64,000 nucleotides of DNA from Bog-473 sp963726005 (GCA_963726005.1 CAVSAT010000004.1:744001-808000), one strand, 5' to 3'; counted from the first letter of the stretch, positions 8,245 through 19,578 are shown. The notes: generated from the letters alone by a model not told the origin. Numbers and translations are program-made.

Positions 8245-10038
8245 TCAGCCCAGGCGCTTTTCGAGGAGGTCGACCTGGTCGGAGAGCGCCGGGGGGAGAC
8301 GGTCGCCGAACTTGGCGTAGTACTCCCTGATCAGCGGTACCTCCGCGCGCCAGCCCTCTACGTCGACCCGGAGGAGCTCCTCCATCTGCTCGGGGGAGAC
8401 GGCGAGACCGGCGGTGTCGATGGCGTCGACGGTGGGCACCGCGCCGATCGGCGTCTCGACCGCCGGGGCCTTGCCGTTGACGCGGTTGAAGATCCACTCG
8501 AGCACCCGCGAGTTCTCGCCGTAACCGGGCCAGAGGAACGAACCGTCGGCGTCCTTGCGGAACCAGTTGACGTAGAAGAGCTTGGGCAGGGCGTCGCGGT
8601 CGGGAGCTTCCGCGCCGATGTCGAGCCAGTGCGCGAAGTAGTCGGCCATGTTGTAACCGCAGAAAGGCAGCATGGCGAACGGGTCGCGGCGCAAGTTGCC
8701 CACGGCACCCGAGGCCGCCGCCGTCGTCTCCGACGCCATGATGGAGCCGAGGAACACGCCGTGGTCCCAGTCGTGGGACTGGAACACCAGCGGCACCACC
8801 GAGGCGCGCCGGCCGCCGAAGAGGATGGCGCTGATCGGCACGCCGCTCGGGTCCTCCCACTCGGGCGCGATGGCGGGGTCCTGGGCGGCGGGCGCCGTGA
8901 AGCGGGCGTTCGGGTGCGCCGCCGTGGTTCCCTTGGCGGGCGTCCAGTCCTCGCCCTTCCAGTCCGTCAAGTGGTCCGGGGGCTCGTCGGTCATGCCCTC
9001 CCACCAGATGTCCCCGTCGTCGGTCAGCGCGGTGTTGGTGAAGATGCAGTTGCCGTCGAGGGTCAGGATGGCGTTGGGGTTCGTGTGGGTGTTGGTGCCG
9101 GGGGCGACCCCGAAGAACCCGGACTCCGGGTTGATGGCGTAGAGGCGGCCGTCGGCGCCGAACTTCATCCAGCAGATGTCGTCGCCGACCGTCTCGACCT
9201 TCCATCCCTCGATCGTGGGGATGAGCATGGCCAGGTTCGTCTTGCCGCACGCGGAGGGGAACGCGCCGGCGATGTAACGGGTCTCACCTTCGGGGGAGGT
9301 CAGCTTGAGGATCAGCATGTGCTCGGCGAGCCATCCGTCGTCGCGGGCCATGACCGAGGCGATGCGCAGCGCGAAGCACTTCTTGCCCAGCAGCGCGTTG
9401 CCGCCGTAGCCCGATCCGTAGGACACGATCTCACGCGTCTCGGGGAAGTGGACGATGTACTTGTTCTCCGCGTTGCACGGCCAGGGGGCGTCCTGTTGGG
9501 CCGTCTCGAGCGGCGCGCCCACCGAGTGCAGGCAGGGGACGAACTCGCCGTCGTCGCCCAGCACCTCGAGTGCGCCGGTGCCCATGCGGGTCATGATCCT
9601 CATCGACACGGCCACGTAGGCCGAATCGGTCAGCTGCACGCCGATGTGGGCGATGTCGGAGCCGAGCGGGCCCATGGAGAAGGGGACGACGTACATGGTG
9701 CGGCCCTTCATGGCGCCCGCGAAGAGGCCGTCGAGGGTGGCGCGCATCTCCTTGGGGTCACACCAATTGTTGGTCGGGCCCGCGTCGATCTCCTTCTCGG
9801 AGCAGATGAAGGTGCGGTCCTCGACCCGCGCCACGTCGGCCGGGTCCGAGTGGGCCCAGTAGCTGTTGGGACGCTTGGCGTCGCTGAGCCGGGTGAACGT
9901 GCCGACGTCGACCAGCTCCTGGCAGAGCCGGTCGTACTCGTCGGCCGAGCCGTCGCACCACTCGATGCGGTCGGGCGTGGTCAACGCGGCCACCTCCTCG
10001 ACCCAGGCCAGAAGTCTCGCGTTCTTGGTAGGCGCCAT
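8245..10038 (-). CDS. pckG: Phosphoenolpyruvate carboxykinase (GTP)
   Basis: Interconverts oxaloacetate + GTP with PEP + CO2 + GDP, the entry to gluconeogenesis or anaplerosis. 597 residues, the usual GTP-class length. The kinase-1a loop with the reactive cysteine is AFPSACGKTN (about 258-267), and the Mn/GTP-site segments VETVGDDICWMKFG, NTNPNAI-like TNTHTNPNAIL and SHDWDHGVFLGS are intact. ATG 10038 is preceded by AAGGAG, about 14 bases away. It is divergent from thiL with overlapping -10 elements. Confidence 0.97.
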   Translation of the reverse strand: MAPTKNARLLAWVEEVAALTTPDRIEWCDGSADEYDRLCQELVDVGTFTRLSDAKRPNSYWAHSDPADVARVEDRTFICSEKEIDAGPTNNWCDPKEMRATLDGLFAGAMKGRTMYVVPFSMGPLGSDIAHIGVQLTDSAYVAVSMRIMTRMGTGALEVLGDDGEFVPCLHSVGAPLETAQQDAPWPCNAENKYIVHFPETREIVSYGSGYGGNALLGKKCFALRIASVMARDDGWLAEHMLILKLTSPEGETRYIAGAFPSACGKTNLAMLIPTIEGWKVETVGDDICWMKFGADGRLYAINPESGFFGVAPGTNTHTNPNAILTLDGNCIFTNTALTDDGDIWWEGMTDEPPDHLTDWKGEDWTPAKGTTAAHPNARFTAPAAQDPAIAPEWEDPSGVPISAILFGGRRASVVPLVFQSHDWDHGVFLGSIMASETTAAASGAVGNLRRDPFAMLPFCGYNMADYFAHWLDIGAEAPDRDALPKLFYVNWFRKDADGSFLWPGYGENSRVLEWIFNRVNGKAPAVETPIGAVPTVDAIDTAGLAVSPEQMEELLRVDVEGWRAEVPLIREYYAKFGDRLPPALSDQVDLLEKRLG

Positions 10039-10084
10039 GTTCGGGGGATCAGCTCCTTCGTCCGACCGGTTTCGGTGGGGTCCA

Positions 10085-10095
10085 ATGCTAGGCAT
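10085..10095. promoter_or_regulatory. Overlapping divergent -10 elements of pckG and thiL
   Basis: The 11-bp imperfect palindrome ATGC-TAG-GCAT reads TAGGCA on the plus strand, 6 bases before the thiL GTG. On the minus strand it reads TAGCAT, about 47 bases before the pckG ATG. The thiL side fits a leaderless transcript; the pckG side leaves a leader containing AAGGAG. Confidence 0.45.
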
Positions 10096-10100
10096 GGGCC

Positions 10101-11051
10101 GTGGGATCCCCCAAACCTCGGCCCAGTACACCTGTTGACAGTGAGGATGAGGTCTTAGAGCGTATCCGAGCCATGGTCGGAAACGGAATTGGGGCGTTGG
10201 GATTGCGCGACGACGCCGCCATCGTGGACGTCCCCGGCGGTGGCTCGGTCGTGGTGTCGGCCGACAGCGTCGTCGACGGCGTCCACGTGGACCTGTCGGT
10301 GGGGAGCGCCGCTGACGTGGGATGGAAGGCCCTGATGGGCGCCCTGAGCGACCTGGCGGCGATGGGAGCCTTCCCGCTCGGGGCGCTCGTGTCCCTGTGC
10401 GTGCCGGGTGGTTCGGGTGACGGCGAGGTCGCCCTCGGGGTGATGGCCGGGGTGGCCGAGGCGTCGGCAGCGACCCGGTGCCCGGTGGTGGGGGGCGACG
10501 TGTCGACGGCGGGCGAGCTGGTCGTGGCCGTCACCGTGCTGGGGTCGGTCGGTGAGGACGGGGCGGCGGTGTCGCGGTCCGCGGGTTTGGCCGGCGACGT
10601 CGTGCTCGTGACCGGTCCGTGTGGCGCCTCGGCGGCGGGGCTGCGCGAGCTCCGGGCGGGTACCGGCCCGGGGGACGCCTACCGCCGGCCGATGGCCCGT
10701 CTGCGCGAGGGCGAGGCGGCGCGGCGGGCAGGGGCACACGCCATGATCGACGTGTCCGACGGCCTGGCGCTCGACCTGCACCGGCTGGCCGACGCGTCGG
10801 GCGTCGGGTTCACGCTCGACGAGGTGCCGGTGGCGCCGGAGGCCACGTTGGACGAGGCCCTCGGGGGCGGTGAGGACTACGAGCTCGTCGTGGCGGTCGG
10901 GCGAGAGCTGGTCGACGCGTTGACCACGGCCTTCGAGGCCGAGAGCCTGCGCCCACCGCAGCGAATCGGCTGGTTGGTCGGTGACCCGGGCGTGCGACTG
11001 CTGGGGGGGCGGAGGCTCGAGCGACTGGGGTGGCAGCACCGGCTGGGTTGA
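10101..11051 (+). CDS. thiL: Thiamine-monophosphate kinase
   Basis: Phosphorylates thiamine monophosphate to the active pyrophosphate. 316 residues, standard length. Typical PurM/ThiL motifs: GLRDDAAIVDVPGG near residue 33, VVSADSVVDGVHVDL, the Mg/ATP-binding LSDLAAMGA near 85, CPVVGGDVS near 132 and MIDVSDGLALDLHRLA near 215. GTG 10101 has no ribosome site and is probably leaderless. Other thi genes are not nearby. A membrane-protein gene follows after about 100 bp. Confidence 0.96.
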   Translation: MGSPKPRPSTPVDSEDEVLERIRAMVGNGIGALGLRDDAAIVDVPGGGSVVVSADSVVDGVHVDLSVGSAADVGWKALMGALSDLAAMGAFPLGALVSLCVPGGSGDGEVALGVMAGVAEASAATRCPVVGGDVSTAGELVVAVTVLGSVGEDGAAVSRSAGLAGDVVLVTGPCGASAAGLRELRAGTGPGDAYRRPMARLREGEAARRAGAHAMIDVSDGLALDLHRLADASGVGFTLDEVPVAPEATLDEALGGGEDYELVVAVGRELVDALTTAFEAESLRPPQRIGWLVGDPGVRLLGGRRLERLGWQHRLG

Positions 11052-11090
11052 TCGCCGGTGCGGGAAGCCGAAGACGCGTGGCGGACTATC

Positions 11091-11150
11091 ATGCTCAGCG
11101 GGAACCGGGCGGAATGGCGGATGCTCAGCGCGGAGCGGGCGGATAGGCGG
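11091..11150 (+). repeat. Imperfect tandem 30-bp repeat
   Basis: Two adjacent 30-bp units (11091-11120 and 11121-11150), each starting ATGCTCAGCG, match at 25 of 30 positions. They lie between thiL and the membrane-protein gene and end 9 bases before its ATG. Confidence 0.75.
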
Positions 11151-11159
11151 GGCGGACTG

Positions 11160-11867
11160 ATGAATTACGTGGGGCTGGTGATCGCTCTCGCGATCTTCGT
11201 CGTGATCATCGTGGCGTACATCCAGATCATCACGAAGGCGGGTTATTCCCCGTGGTGGATCCTGCTGCCGTTGGCCATGCCGGTCATGTACTTCGTCACG
11301 TTTGCCGTGCTGCTCCACGACTCGTTGCACCAGCCTTTCGGTACGTCCGGCGTGACCACGTTGACGAACGATTTCGGCTTCCTCGGCACGATCGACCTCT
11401 TGGTGGGGCTCGCCAATTTCGTCATGTTCCTGGTGTTCGCCTTCTCGGAGTGGCCGGTGATGCGGGAGGCTCGCTCCCGCCGCCCCCCGGCGGGCGGCAT
11501 GACCTTCGCGCCGCCGAGGCCCGCCGGCCCCGGCGCCCAGACGGCCTTTGCTGCGCCACTGCCTGCGCCCGCGTTCGCGGCCCCGCCACAGACGGCGCGA
11601 CCCGCACCGGGAGGGACCGCGACGGCCGGACCCGTTCCGCCCGCCCTCTCGGGCCCGTCGGCCGCCCCGCCCGCGCAGCCCGGAGCGGCGGCGGCGGGCT
11701 GGTATCGCAGCGGCGCCCTCGGCAAGGGCGAGCAGAGCTACTGGGACGGCCAGACCTGGACGGCTCGGCGCATCTGGACTCGCGGCGCCTGGAAGGAATT
11801 GGCTCTGCAGGATCAGCCCCCGGATGGCCAGGCCGGCGAGTCGACCGGGGGCTCGACCGAGGGCTAG
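11160..11867 (+). CDS. Membrane protein with C-terminal DUF2510-like domain
   Basis: 235 residues. Three hydrophobic segments occupy roughly residues 1-105 (GLVIALAIFVVIIVAYI, ILLPLAMPVMYFVTFAVLL, LLVGLANFVMFLVFAF). A proline/alanine-rich linker of about 75 residues follows. The C-terminal AGWYRSGALGKGEQSYWDGQ resembles DUF2510, a short tryptophan/glycine motif common at the ends of actinobacterial membrane proteins. ATG 11160 is chosen because the frame upstream lies in the 30-bp repeats. Function unknown. It is convergent with rpmB. Confidence 0.8.
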   Translation: MNYVGLVIALAIFVVIIVAYIQIITKAGYSPWWILLPLAMPVMYFVTFAVLLHDSLHQPFGTSGVTTLTNDFGFLGTIDLLVGLANFVMFLVFAFSEWPVMREARSRRPPAGGMTFAPPRPAGPGAQTAFAAPLPAPAFAAPPQTARPAPGGTATAGPVPPALSGPSAAPPAQPGAAAAGWYRSGALGKGEQSYWDGQTWTARRIWTRGAWKELALQDQPPDGQAGESTGGSTEG

Positions 11868-11894
11868 GTCACGACCGCTCGGGCGCCTCGAGGG

Positions 11895-12113
11895 TCAGCC
11901 GGCGGTCGGCTCGTACGACCGGCGCGGCCGCTTGGTGATCTTGCCGGCGCGGATGCACGAGGTGCACACGTGGATCCGCTTCGGTGCACCGTCCACCACG
12001 GCGCGCACCCGCTGCACGTTGGGGTCCCAGCGCCGCTTGGTGCGCCGGTGCGAGTGGCTCACGTTCATGCCGAACGAGGGCTTCTTTCCGCAGATCTCGC
12101 ACACTGCTGCCAT
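11895..12113 (-). CDS. rpmB: Large-subunit ribosomal protein bL28 (zinc-binding form)
   Basis: 72 residues. VCEICGKKPSFGMNVSHS at the N-terminus and HVCTSCIRAGKI near the C-terminus give two CxxC pairs, the zinc-binding C+ type. ATG 12113 is preceded by AGGAAGG with 7-base spacing. It is divergent from the DAK-domain gene, and rpmB is beside DAK/recG in many actinobacteria. Confidence 0.95.
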   Translation of the reverse strand: MAAVCEICGKKPSFGMNVSHSHRRTKRRWDPNVQRVRAVVDGAPKRIHVCTSCIRAGKITKRPRRSYEPTAG

Positions 12114-12181
12114 GGGTGAACCTTCCTGAGGGGAGGCCGCGGTCGTCCTACCACGCAGGCCTTCACGAACGGCCCAAAGGT

Positions 12182-12187
12182 TAGCAT
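12182..12187 (+). promoter_or_regulatory. Putative -10 element of leaderless DAK-domain transcript
   Basis: TAGCAT lies 8 bases before ATG 12196, with no Shine-Dalgarno sequence between. It probably drives the DAK-recG operon. Confidence 0.5.
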
Positions 12188-12195
12188 CCCCTGCC

Positions 12196-13867
12196 ATGAC
12201 CTCCCCGGCGACCCTGGGCGCCGACGACCTGCGCGCCGTGATGGGGAGCTACCGCGACGCCCTCCGGTTGCACCAGAGCGACATCAACCGCCTGAACGTC
12301 TACCCCGTACCCGACGGCGACACCGGTACGAACATGGCCCTGACCCTGGAGGCCGTGGTCCGCGAGCTCGATGGCGTCGTGGCCGGCGCCGGCCTGGCCG
12401 GGGTCTGCAAGGCCATCGGGCACGGGTCCCTCATGGGGGCCCGAGGGAACTCGGGTGTCATCTTGTCCCAGCTGCTGCGGGGCATGAGCGAGCGCATGGG
12501 GGCGTTTGGGGAGGCGGGCGTGGGGCCCGACCTGCTGGTCGAGTCGATCGCCCACGCCTCCGCGCTTGCCCGCCGGGCGGTGGTGCGCCCGGTCGAAGGG
12601 ACGATCCTGACGGTGGCCACGGCGGCGGCGGAGGGGGCGGCGAACGGGTCCGGACTGGTGGGCGTCGTGGAGAGCGCCCGCAGCGAGGCGGCCGACGCGC
12701 TGGCCCGGACGCCCGAGATGCTGCCCGTGCTCGCCCGGGCCGGCGTCGTGGACGCCGGTGGTGCCGGGTTCCTCCTGCTCCTCGATGCGTTCCTCCACGT
12801 CCTCGACGGGCGCCCGCTGCCCCCGCCCTCCGGCGTCGCGGCGCCGGACCTTTCGGCGCTCAACGGTGGCTGGGCCGCCGCCGCGGCCGAAGGCGGGCTC
12901 GTCAGCGGCGCGCATGTCGGCGACCTGCGCTACGAGGTGATGTACCTGCTGGCCGCTCCCGACGACTCCATTGAGGCCTTCAAGGAGGTGTGGGCGGGTG
13001 TCGGCGACTCCATCGTGGTGGTCGGCGGGGACGGCCTGTGGAACTGCCACATCCACACGAACGACATCGGTGCGGCGATCGAGGCCGGCGTGGACGCCGG
13101 GCGGCCGCAGCGGATCCGGGTCACCGACCTCGACGAGCAGGTCGAAGAGGAGCGCTGGGTACGCGAGAGCGTGGGCGCCCCCGGCGCGGGGCCGAGCAGC
13201 GAGGGGACGGGCCCGCCGCCCACGACGAGCGTCGTGGCGGTGGTCTCGGGCGACGGGATCGGTCGGATCTTCCGGTCCCTCGGGGTGCACCACCTCGTCG
13301 TCGGCGGGCAGACGATGAACCCGGCGACCGCCGATCTGGTCAAGGCCGTCGAGGCGGTCCCCTCCGACGAGGTCGTGATACTGCCCAACAACAAGAACAT
13401 CCGTCCGGTGGCCGAGCAGGTCGACTCGCTGAGCGGCAAGCAGGTGCGTGTCGTGGCGACGGGATCGATCGTCGAGGGGTTCGCCGCCCTGCTGGCGTAC
13501 GACCCGGCGGCGGCGGTCGACGCCAACGTCGCCTCCATGACCGAGTCGGCGGCCCGCGTCGTCCCGGCCGAGGTCACGCGCGCCGTGCGCGACACGGTGA
13601 CGGACGCCGGCGAGGTGCACGAAGGCGACTACATCGGGATCTCGCGCGACGGCGTGGTGGCGATCGCGGACAATCCGGTCGTGTGCACCCGACTCCTCCT
13701 CAGCCGGCTGCTGGACGAGTCGCACGAGCTCGTGACGCTCATCGAGGGCGAGGGGGCCCGGGTCGCGGACACGCGGCGGATTGAGGAGTGGCTCTCCGAG
13801 GAGTTTCCCGACGTCGTCCTCGAGGTGCACCAGGGCGGCCAACCCCTCTACCCGTACCTGTTGGGGA

Positions 13868-13875
<8 letters not shown>
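12196..13875 (+). CDS. DAK2/DegV-linked kinase, FakA/YloV family
   Basis: 559 residues. The N-terminal DhaL-type nucleotide-binding domain contains LNVYPVPDGDTGTNMALT (about 35-52), where the aspartates bind Mg-ATP, then HGSLMGARGNSGVILSQLL. The middle and C-terminal parts match the FakA/YloV family (NCHIHTNDIGAAIEAG, VVILPNNKNIRPVAEQ). In Firmicutes, FakA phosphorylates fatty acids bound to FakB. No fakB is visible here, though fatty-acid genes plsX and acpP are close. It overlaps recG by 8 bases, the common order in actinobacteria. Confidence 0.92.
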
Positions 13876-16024
<2,149 letters not shown>

Positions 16025-16075
16025 CGACGTTCGCCCGCTGACGACCGTCTGTGCCCCCTGGGAGACATCGGGTGG

Positions 16076-16633
16076 ATGCGCCGTATGGTGGTCCCGATGC
16101 GCGTCATCGGAGGCCGGAGCCGCGGGCGCCGGCTCGCCGCCAAGCTCCCGACCTCGGTGCGGCCGACTTCGGACCGGGTGCGCGAGTCCATCTTCGACAT
16201 CTTGGGCTCCGGTGGAGGCGTCGAGGGCCTCGACGTGCTCGACCTGTTCTGCGGCAGCGGCGCGCTCGGGGTCGAGGCGCTCTCCCGCGGGGCGGCCTCG
16301 GCCACCTTCGTGGACCTGAGCCCCGATGCGCTCGAAGCCGTGAGGACGAACCTCGACGCAGTGGGGCTGGGGGACGAGCCCGTGACGCTCGTGCGGGCGT
16401 CGCTGCCCGGTTGGCTCCTGTCCGGGACGACCCGGGCGTTCGACCTCGCGCTCTGCGACCCCCCCTACGACTTCTCGGACTGGCCGGCCCTGCTCGAGCC
16501 CCTGCCGGCCGAGGTCGTCGTGATGGAGTCGGGCGCACCGATCGTGGTCCCCGAGGGCTGGGTGGTCACGAGAGAGCGCCGGTACGGCGGTACGCTCGTC
16601 ACCGTGGCACATCGCAACGGGACGGGTTCGTGA
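16076..16633 (+). CDS. rsmD: 16S rRNA (guanine966-N2)-methyltransferase
   Basis: About 185 residues. SAM-binding fold: VIGGRSRGRRLAAKLP at the N-terminus, LDLFCGSGALGVEALSRGA (motif I) and the N-methyltransferase catalytic DPPYDFSDW. It methylates G966 of 16S rRNA during 30S assembly. Homology would start at ATG 16097 (MRVIGG); ATG 16076 is the upstream option. The stop overlaps the coaD start (GTGA), the usual rsmD-coaD pairing. Confidence 0.95.
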   Translation: MRRMVVPMRVIGGRSRGRRLAAKLPTSVRPTSDRVRESIFDILGSGGGVEGLDVLDLFCGSGALGVEALSRGAASATFVDLSPDALEAVRTNLDAVGLGDEPVTLVRASLPGWLLSGTTRAFDLALCDPPYDFSDWPALLEPLPAEVVVMESGAPIVVPEGWVVTRERRYGGTLVTVAHRNGTGS

Positions 16634-17136
16634 AGGTCGGCCTGTTCCCGGGCTCCTTCGACCCGTTCCACAACGGGCACCTCGAGATCGTCGAGCGCGC
16701 CAGCCGCCTCTTCGACGAGGTGGTGGTGGCGGCGTTGCGCAACCCCCAGAAGAGCGCGGCCCTCTTCGACCTCGAGGAGCGCCAGGAGATGCTGGAAGAG
16801 GTGGTGGCGCACCTGCCGTCGGTGCGGATCGTCTCGGTCTCGACACTGCTTGTCAACGTCGCGCGCGACGTCGGCGCCTCGGCGATCGTGCGGGGCCTGC
16901 GCGCCGTGTCGGACTTCGAGGCCGAGATGCAGATGGCCCAGATGAACAACCACCTCTCGGGCGTCGAGACGATCTTCATCCCGACCAGCCCGGAGTACTC
17001 GTTCATCGCCTCCAAGTTGGTCCGCGAGGTGGCGCGTTTCGGCGGCGACGTCTCCGCCTTCGTGCCCGCGGTGGTGGCCAAGCACCTAGAGGCCAAGTAC
17101 GAAGCGCAGCACAAGCTGGGAGACGCGGACGGGTGA
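16630..17136 (+). CDS. coaD: Pantetheine-phosphate adenylyltransferase
   Basis: Fourth step of CoA synthesis: 4'-phosphopantetheine + ATP to dephospho-CoA. 168 residues, typical length. PGSFDPFHNGHLEIV carries the HxGH nucleotidyltransferase motif, and SPEYSFIASKLVREVA holds the second nucleotide-binding signature. GTG 16630 overlaps the rsmD stop; the gene's own stop overlaps the next start, so translation is probably coupled. Confidence 0.96.
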   Translation: MKVGLFPGSFDPFHNGHLEIVERASRLFDEVVVAALRNPQKSAALFDLEERQEMLEEVVAHLPSVRIVSVSTLLVNVARDVGASAIVRGLRAVSDFEAEMQMAQMNNHLSGVETIFIPTSPEYSFIASKLVREVARFGGDVSAFVPAVVAKHLEAKYEAQHKLGDADG

Positions 17137-17700
17137 GCGACCAGTTCCTGGACGTCGACGAGGAGCAGCCGGTCGAGGAGGTCGGGATCGAGTCCATCCT
17201 CCGTCAATTGCTCGACCTGACGGCGTCCGCGAAGTCGATGCCTTTGTCCTCGTCGGTGATGGTCTCGCGCGAAGAGGTCACCTCCCTCTTGCAGGCCGCG
17301 CTCCAATCCCTTCCCGACGAGCTGCGCCAGGCGCGCTGGCTGCTGCGCGAGCGCGAGGAGTTCATGGCGGAGCGGACCCGCGAGGCCGAGGCCCTGATGG
17401 ACGAGGTCCGCGCCCAGGCGGAGCACATGGTGCAGCGGACCGAGATCGTGCGCCAGGCCAACTCGGTGGCCCAGCGCATCCTCGACGACGCCAACGAGGA
17501 GGCCGCGCGCGCTGCGCCACCAGGCCGAGGACTTCGTCGACGCCAAGCTCGCCGGCATGGAGATCGTGCTGGACCGTCTCACCCGGACGGTGCAGGCGGG
17601 ACGGGCCAAGCTGGCCGTCCCCCCGCCGGTGGGGGTCGCGGCGGACGACGAGGGAACCGGGACGGAGGAGGACGGCTTCTTCGACCAGGACCAGTCGTAG
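17133..17700 (+). CDS. Coiled-coil (DivIVA/AtpF-like) protein, frame disrupted
   Basis: An alpha-helical, charge-rich protein of about 189 residues when reconstructed (SLPDELRQARWLLREREEF, EALMDEVRAQAEHM, QRILDDANEEAARA). It sits in the slot between coaD and DUF177 where actinobacteria often carry a DivIVA-like or ATP-synthase-B-like cell-wall or septum protein. At the GC-rich tract 17503-17512 the frame jumps. One base later the expected sequence continues as LRHQAEDFVDAKLAGMEIVL and ends at TAG 17698-17700. Loss of one GC dinucleotide explains this. Without repair, the first frame stays open and fuses in frame with DUF177. A repaired gene is the likeliest truth. Confidence 0.75.
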
Positions 17701-18233
17701 TGGGCGCCGACCCCTTCGTCGTCCACGCGGCGAAGCTGCGCCGCGCCCCCGAGCAGAAGATGCACGTGGTGCGCCGGGGCGAGGTGGCCCTGGCCGGCCC
17801 GCTCCAAGAGGCCGGGATCGACCCGGGCCGCAGCGTCGTGCCCGCGGGGGCCGAAGCCGAGGTCGACGTGACGCTGAGGCCCTTCGAGGGCGGTATTGAG
17901 GTCGACGGGACCGTCACCGCGCCGTGGGCCGGCATCTGCCGGCGCTGCGCCGAGCCGGTGACGGGAGAGCTGCGCATCCACGTGCGCGAACGCTTCGCCG
18001 AGGCGCCGCTCTCGGGCCCGTCGGACGAGGAGATCTACCCGATCACCGACGACGACATCGATTTGGGGCCGATGGTGCGGGACGCCATCGTGCTCGAGCT
18101 GCCGATGGCCCCCCTGTGCCGGGAGGACTGCGCCGGCCTCTGCCCCCAGTGCGGCGCGAACCGCAACGAGGGCGACTGTGGCTGCGTTGCCCCACGCGAT
18201 CCCAGGTGGGCTAACCTCGACGTGCTCCGGTAA
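17700..18233 (+). CDS. DUF177 / YceD family protein (23S rRNA accumulation)
   Basis: About 177 residues. The central PWAGICRRCAEPVTGEL is followed by CREDCAGLCPQCGANRNEG with closely spaced cysteines, fitting a zinc-binding DUF177 member. E. coli YceD is needed for 23S rRNA accumulation. It is directly upstream of rpmF, the conserved DUF177-rpmF-plsX order. GTG 17700 overlaps the TAG of the previous gene by one base and lies in the frame that the broken coiled-coil gene runs into. Confidence 0.9.
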   Translation: MGADPFVVHAAKLRRAPEQKMHVVRRGEVALAGPLQEAGIDPGRSVVPAGAEAEVDVTLRPFEGGIEVDGTVTAPWAGICRRCAEPVTGELRIHVRERFAEAPLSGPSDEEIYPITDDDIDLGPMVRDAIVLELPMAPLCREDCAGLCPQCGANRNEGDCGCVAPRDPRWANLDVLR

Positions 18234-18302
18234 CCGGTTCCCTTCGAGCCGGTACCGTCCGAGAGCGCCCAGAGCGCCCCGACCGATCGTTGGAGACCGT
18301 CC

Positions 18303-18482
18303 ATGGCTGTCCCGAAGAAGAAGAAGTCCAAGGCCAAGGGCCGCAGCCACCAGGCGGCGGCGTGGCGCCTCGACCGGCCGGCACGCAGTGTGTGCCCGCA
18401 CTGCCAGGCCTCCAAGACGCCGCACGTCGTCTGCCCCAGCTGCGGCTGGTACAAGGGACGCCAAGCGGTCGAGGTCGACTGA
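18303..18482 (+). CDS. rpmF: Large-subunit ribosomal protein bL32 (zinc-binding form)
   Basis: 59 residues: basic N-terminus MAVPKKKKSKAKGRSH, then CPHC and CPSC pairs that hold zinc (C+ type), and a short C-terminal tail. The ATG at 18303 is unambiguous. Two bases downstream begins plsX. Confidence 0.97.
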   Translation: MAVPKKKKSKAKGRSHQAAAWRLDRPARSVCPHCQASKTPHVVCPSCGWYKGRQAVEVD

Positions 18483-18483
18483 C

Positions 18484-19530
18484 TTGACCCGACGGGGCGA
18501 GCGTCCCTCACCCGAGACGCTGGCCAGCCTCCCCGTCGCCGTCGATGCCATGGGTGGCGACAAGGCCCCCGGCGAGATCGTCGAGGGCGCCCGCCGAGCC
18601 GCCCAACAGCACGGCGTGGGCATCGTGCTGGTGGGACCGCCCGACCAGGTGGGCGACACCCAGGGCCTGGAGCTGGTGGCCTGTCGCGAGGTGATCGCCA
18701 TGGACGAGGACCCAGCCGGCGGGGTGCGCCGCAAGAAGGACTCTTCGCTCGTGCGCGCGGCCGAGCTCGTGCGCGACGGCAAGGCCTCGGCCATGGTCTC
18801 GGCCGGCAACACGGGGGCGACGATGGCCGCCGCGCTGCTGCGCATGGGCCGCCTCCCCGGCGTGGTGCGACCGTGCATCGCGACGCCGCTGCCCCGTCTG
18901 GGCCGCACGCCCGCCGTGCTGGTCGACGCCGGCGCGAACGCCGAGTGCACGCCGGCCATGCTCCTGCAGTTCGCCCAGATGGGCGCCGCCTACGTGTCCG
19001 CCCGCTTCGGCACGGCGTCCCCGTCGGTGGGGCTCCTGTCGATCGGCGAGGAGCCCACGAAGGGCACGCCGTTGGTCAAGGAGACACACGGGCTGCTGGC
19101 CGAGGCCGCCGGAGGGGGCGGGAGCACGGGTGGCTTCGAGTTCGTCGGGAACCTCGAGGGACGGGACCTGCTGCCCTCGCCGGCCGACGTGATCGTGACC
19201 GACGGGTTCACGGGCAATGTGACGCTCAAGGCCCTGGAGGGCTCCCTGCGCTTCCTCTTCGACACCATGCTGGGCGTCTTCGCAACCGACGACGCCACCC
19301 GCGAGGCGGCCCACGTCCTGCTCCCGCACCTGCTCCCGCTGGCCGCGCAGTTCGAGCCGGAGAACACCGGTGGGGCGATGTTGCTGGGGACCGACGGCGT
19401 CTGCGTCATCAGCCACGGGTCCTCCAATGCAACGGCCATGATGAACGCGGTGCTGGTGGCGCACGAATGCGCCACCAGGGGCCTGGTCGACCACGTGGCG
19501 GCTGCGGTGCGTTCCGCCGATCCAGCGTAA
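18484..19530 (+). CDS. plsX: Phosphate acyltransferase PlsX
   Basis: Converts acyl-ACP and phosphate to acyl-phosphate for phospholipid synthesis. About 348 residues. AVDAMGGDKAPGEIVEGA at the N-terminus, VSAGNTGATMAAALLRMG, LVDAGANAECTPAMLLQFA and VVTDGFTGNVTLKALEG are signatures of the family. No ATG or GTG precedes the conserved region; TTG 18484, immediately after the rpmF stop, is the only likely start. It is followed by acpP, the classical plsX-acpP-rnc order (fab genes absent). Confidence 0.94.
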   Translation: MTRRGERPSPETLASLPVAVDAMGGDKAPGEIVEGARRAAQQHGVGIVLVGPPDQVGDTQGLELVACREVIAMDEDPAGGVRRKKDSSLVRAAELVRDGKASAMVSAGNTGATMAAALLRMGRLPGVVRPCIATPLPRLGRTPAVLVDAGANAECTPAMLLQFAQMGAAYVSARFGTASPSVGLLSIGEEPTKGTPLVKETHGLLAEAAGGGGSTGGFEFVGNLEGRDLLPSPADVIVTDGFTGNVTLKALEGSLRFLFDTMLGVFATDDATREAAHVLLPHLLPLAAQFEPENTGGAMLLGTDGVCVISHGSSNATAMMNAVLVAHECATRGLVDHVAAAVRSADPA

Positions 19531-19578
19531 AAGACCAGTTCAAACGGCATAAACGGGCGCTTGTTGGCGTCGGACGCC

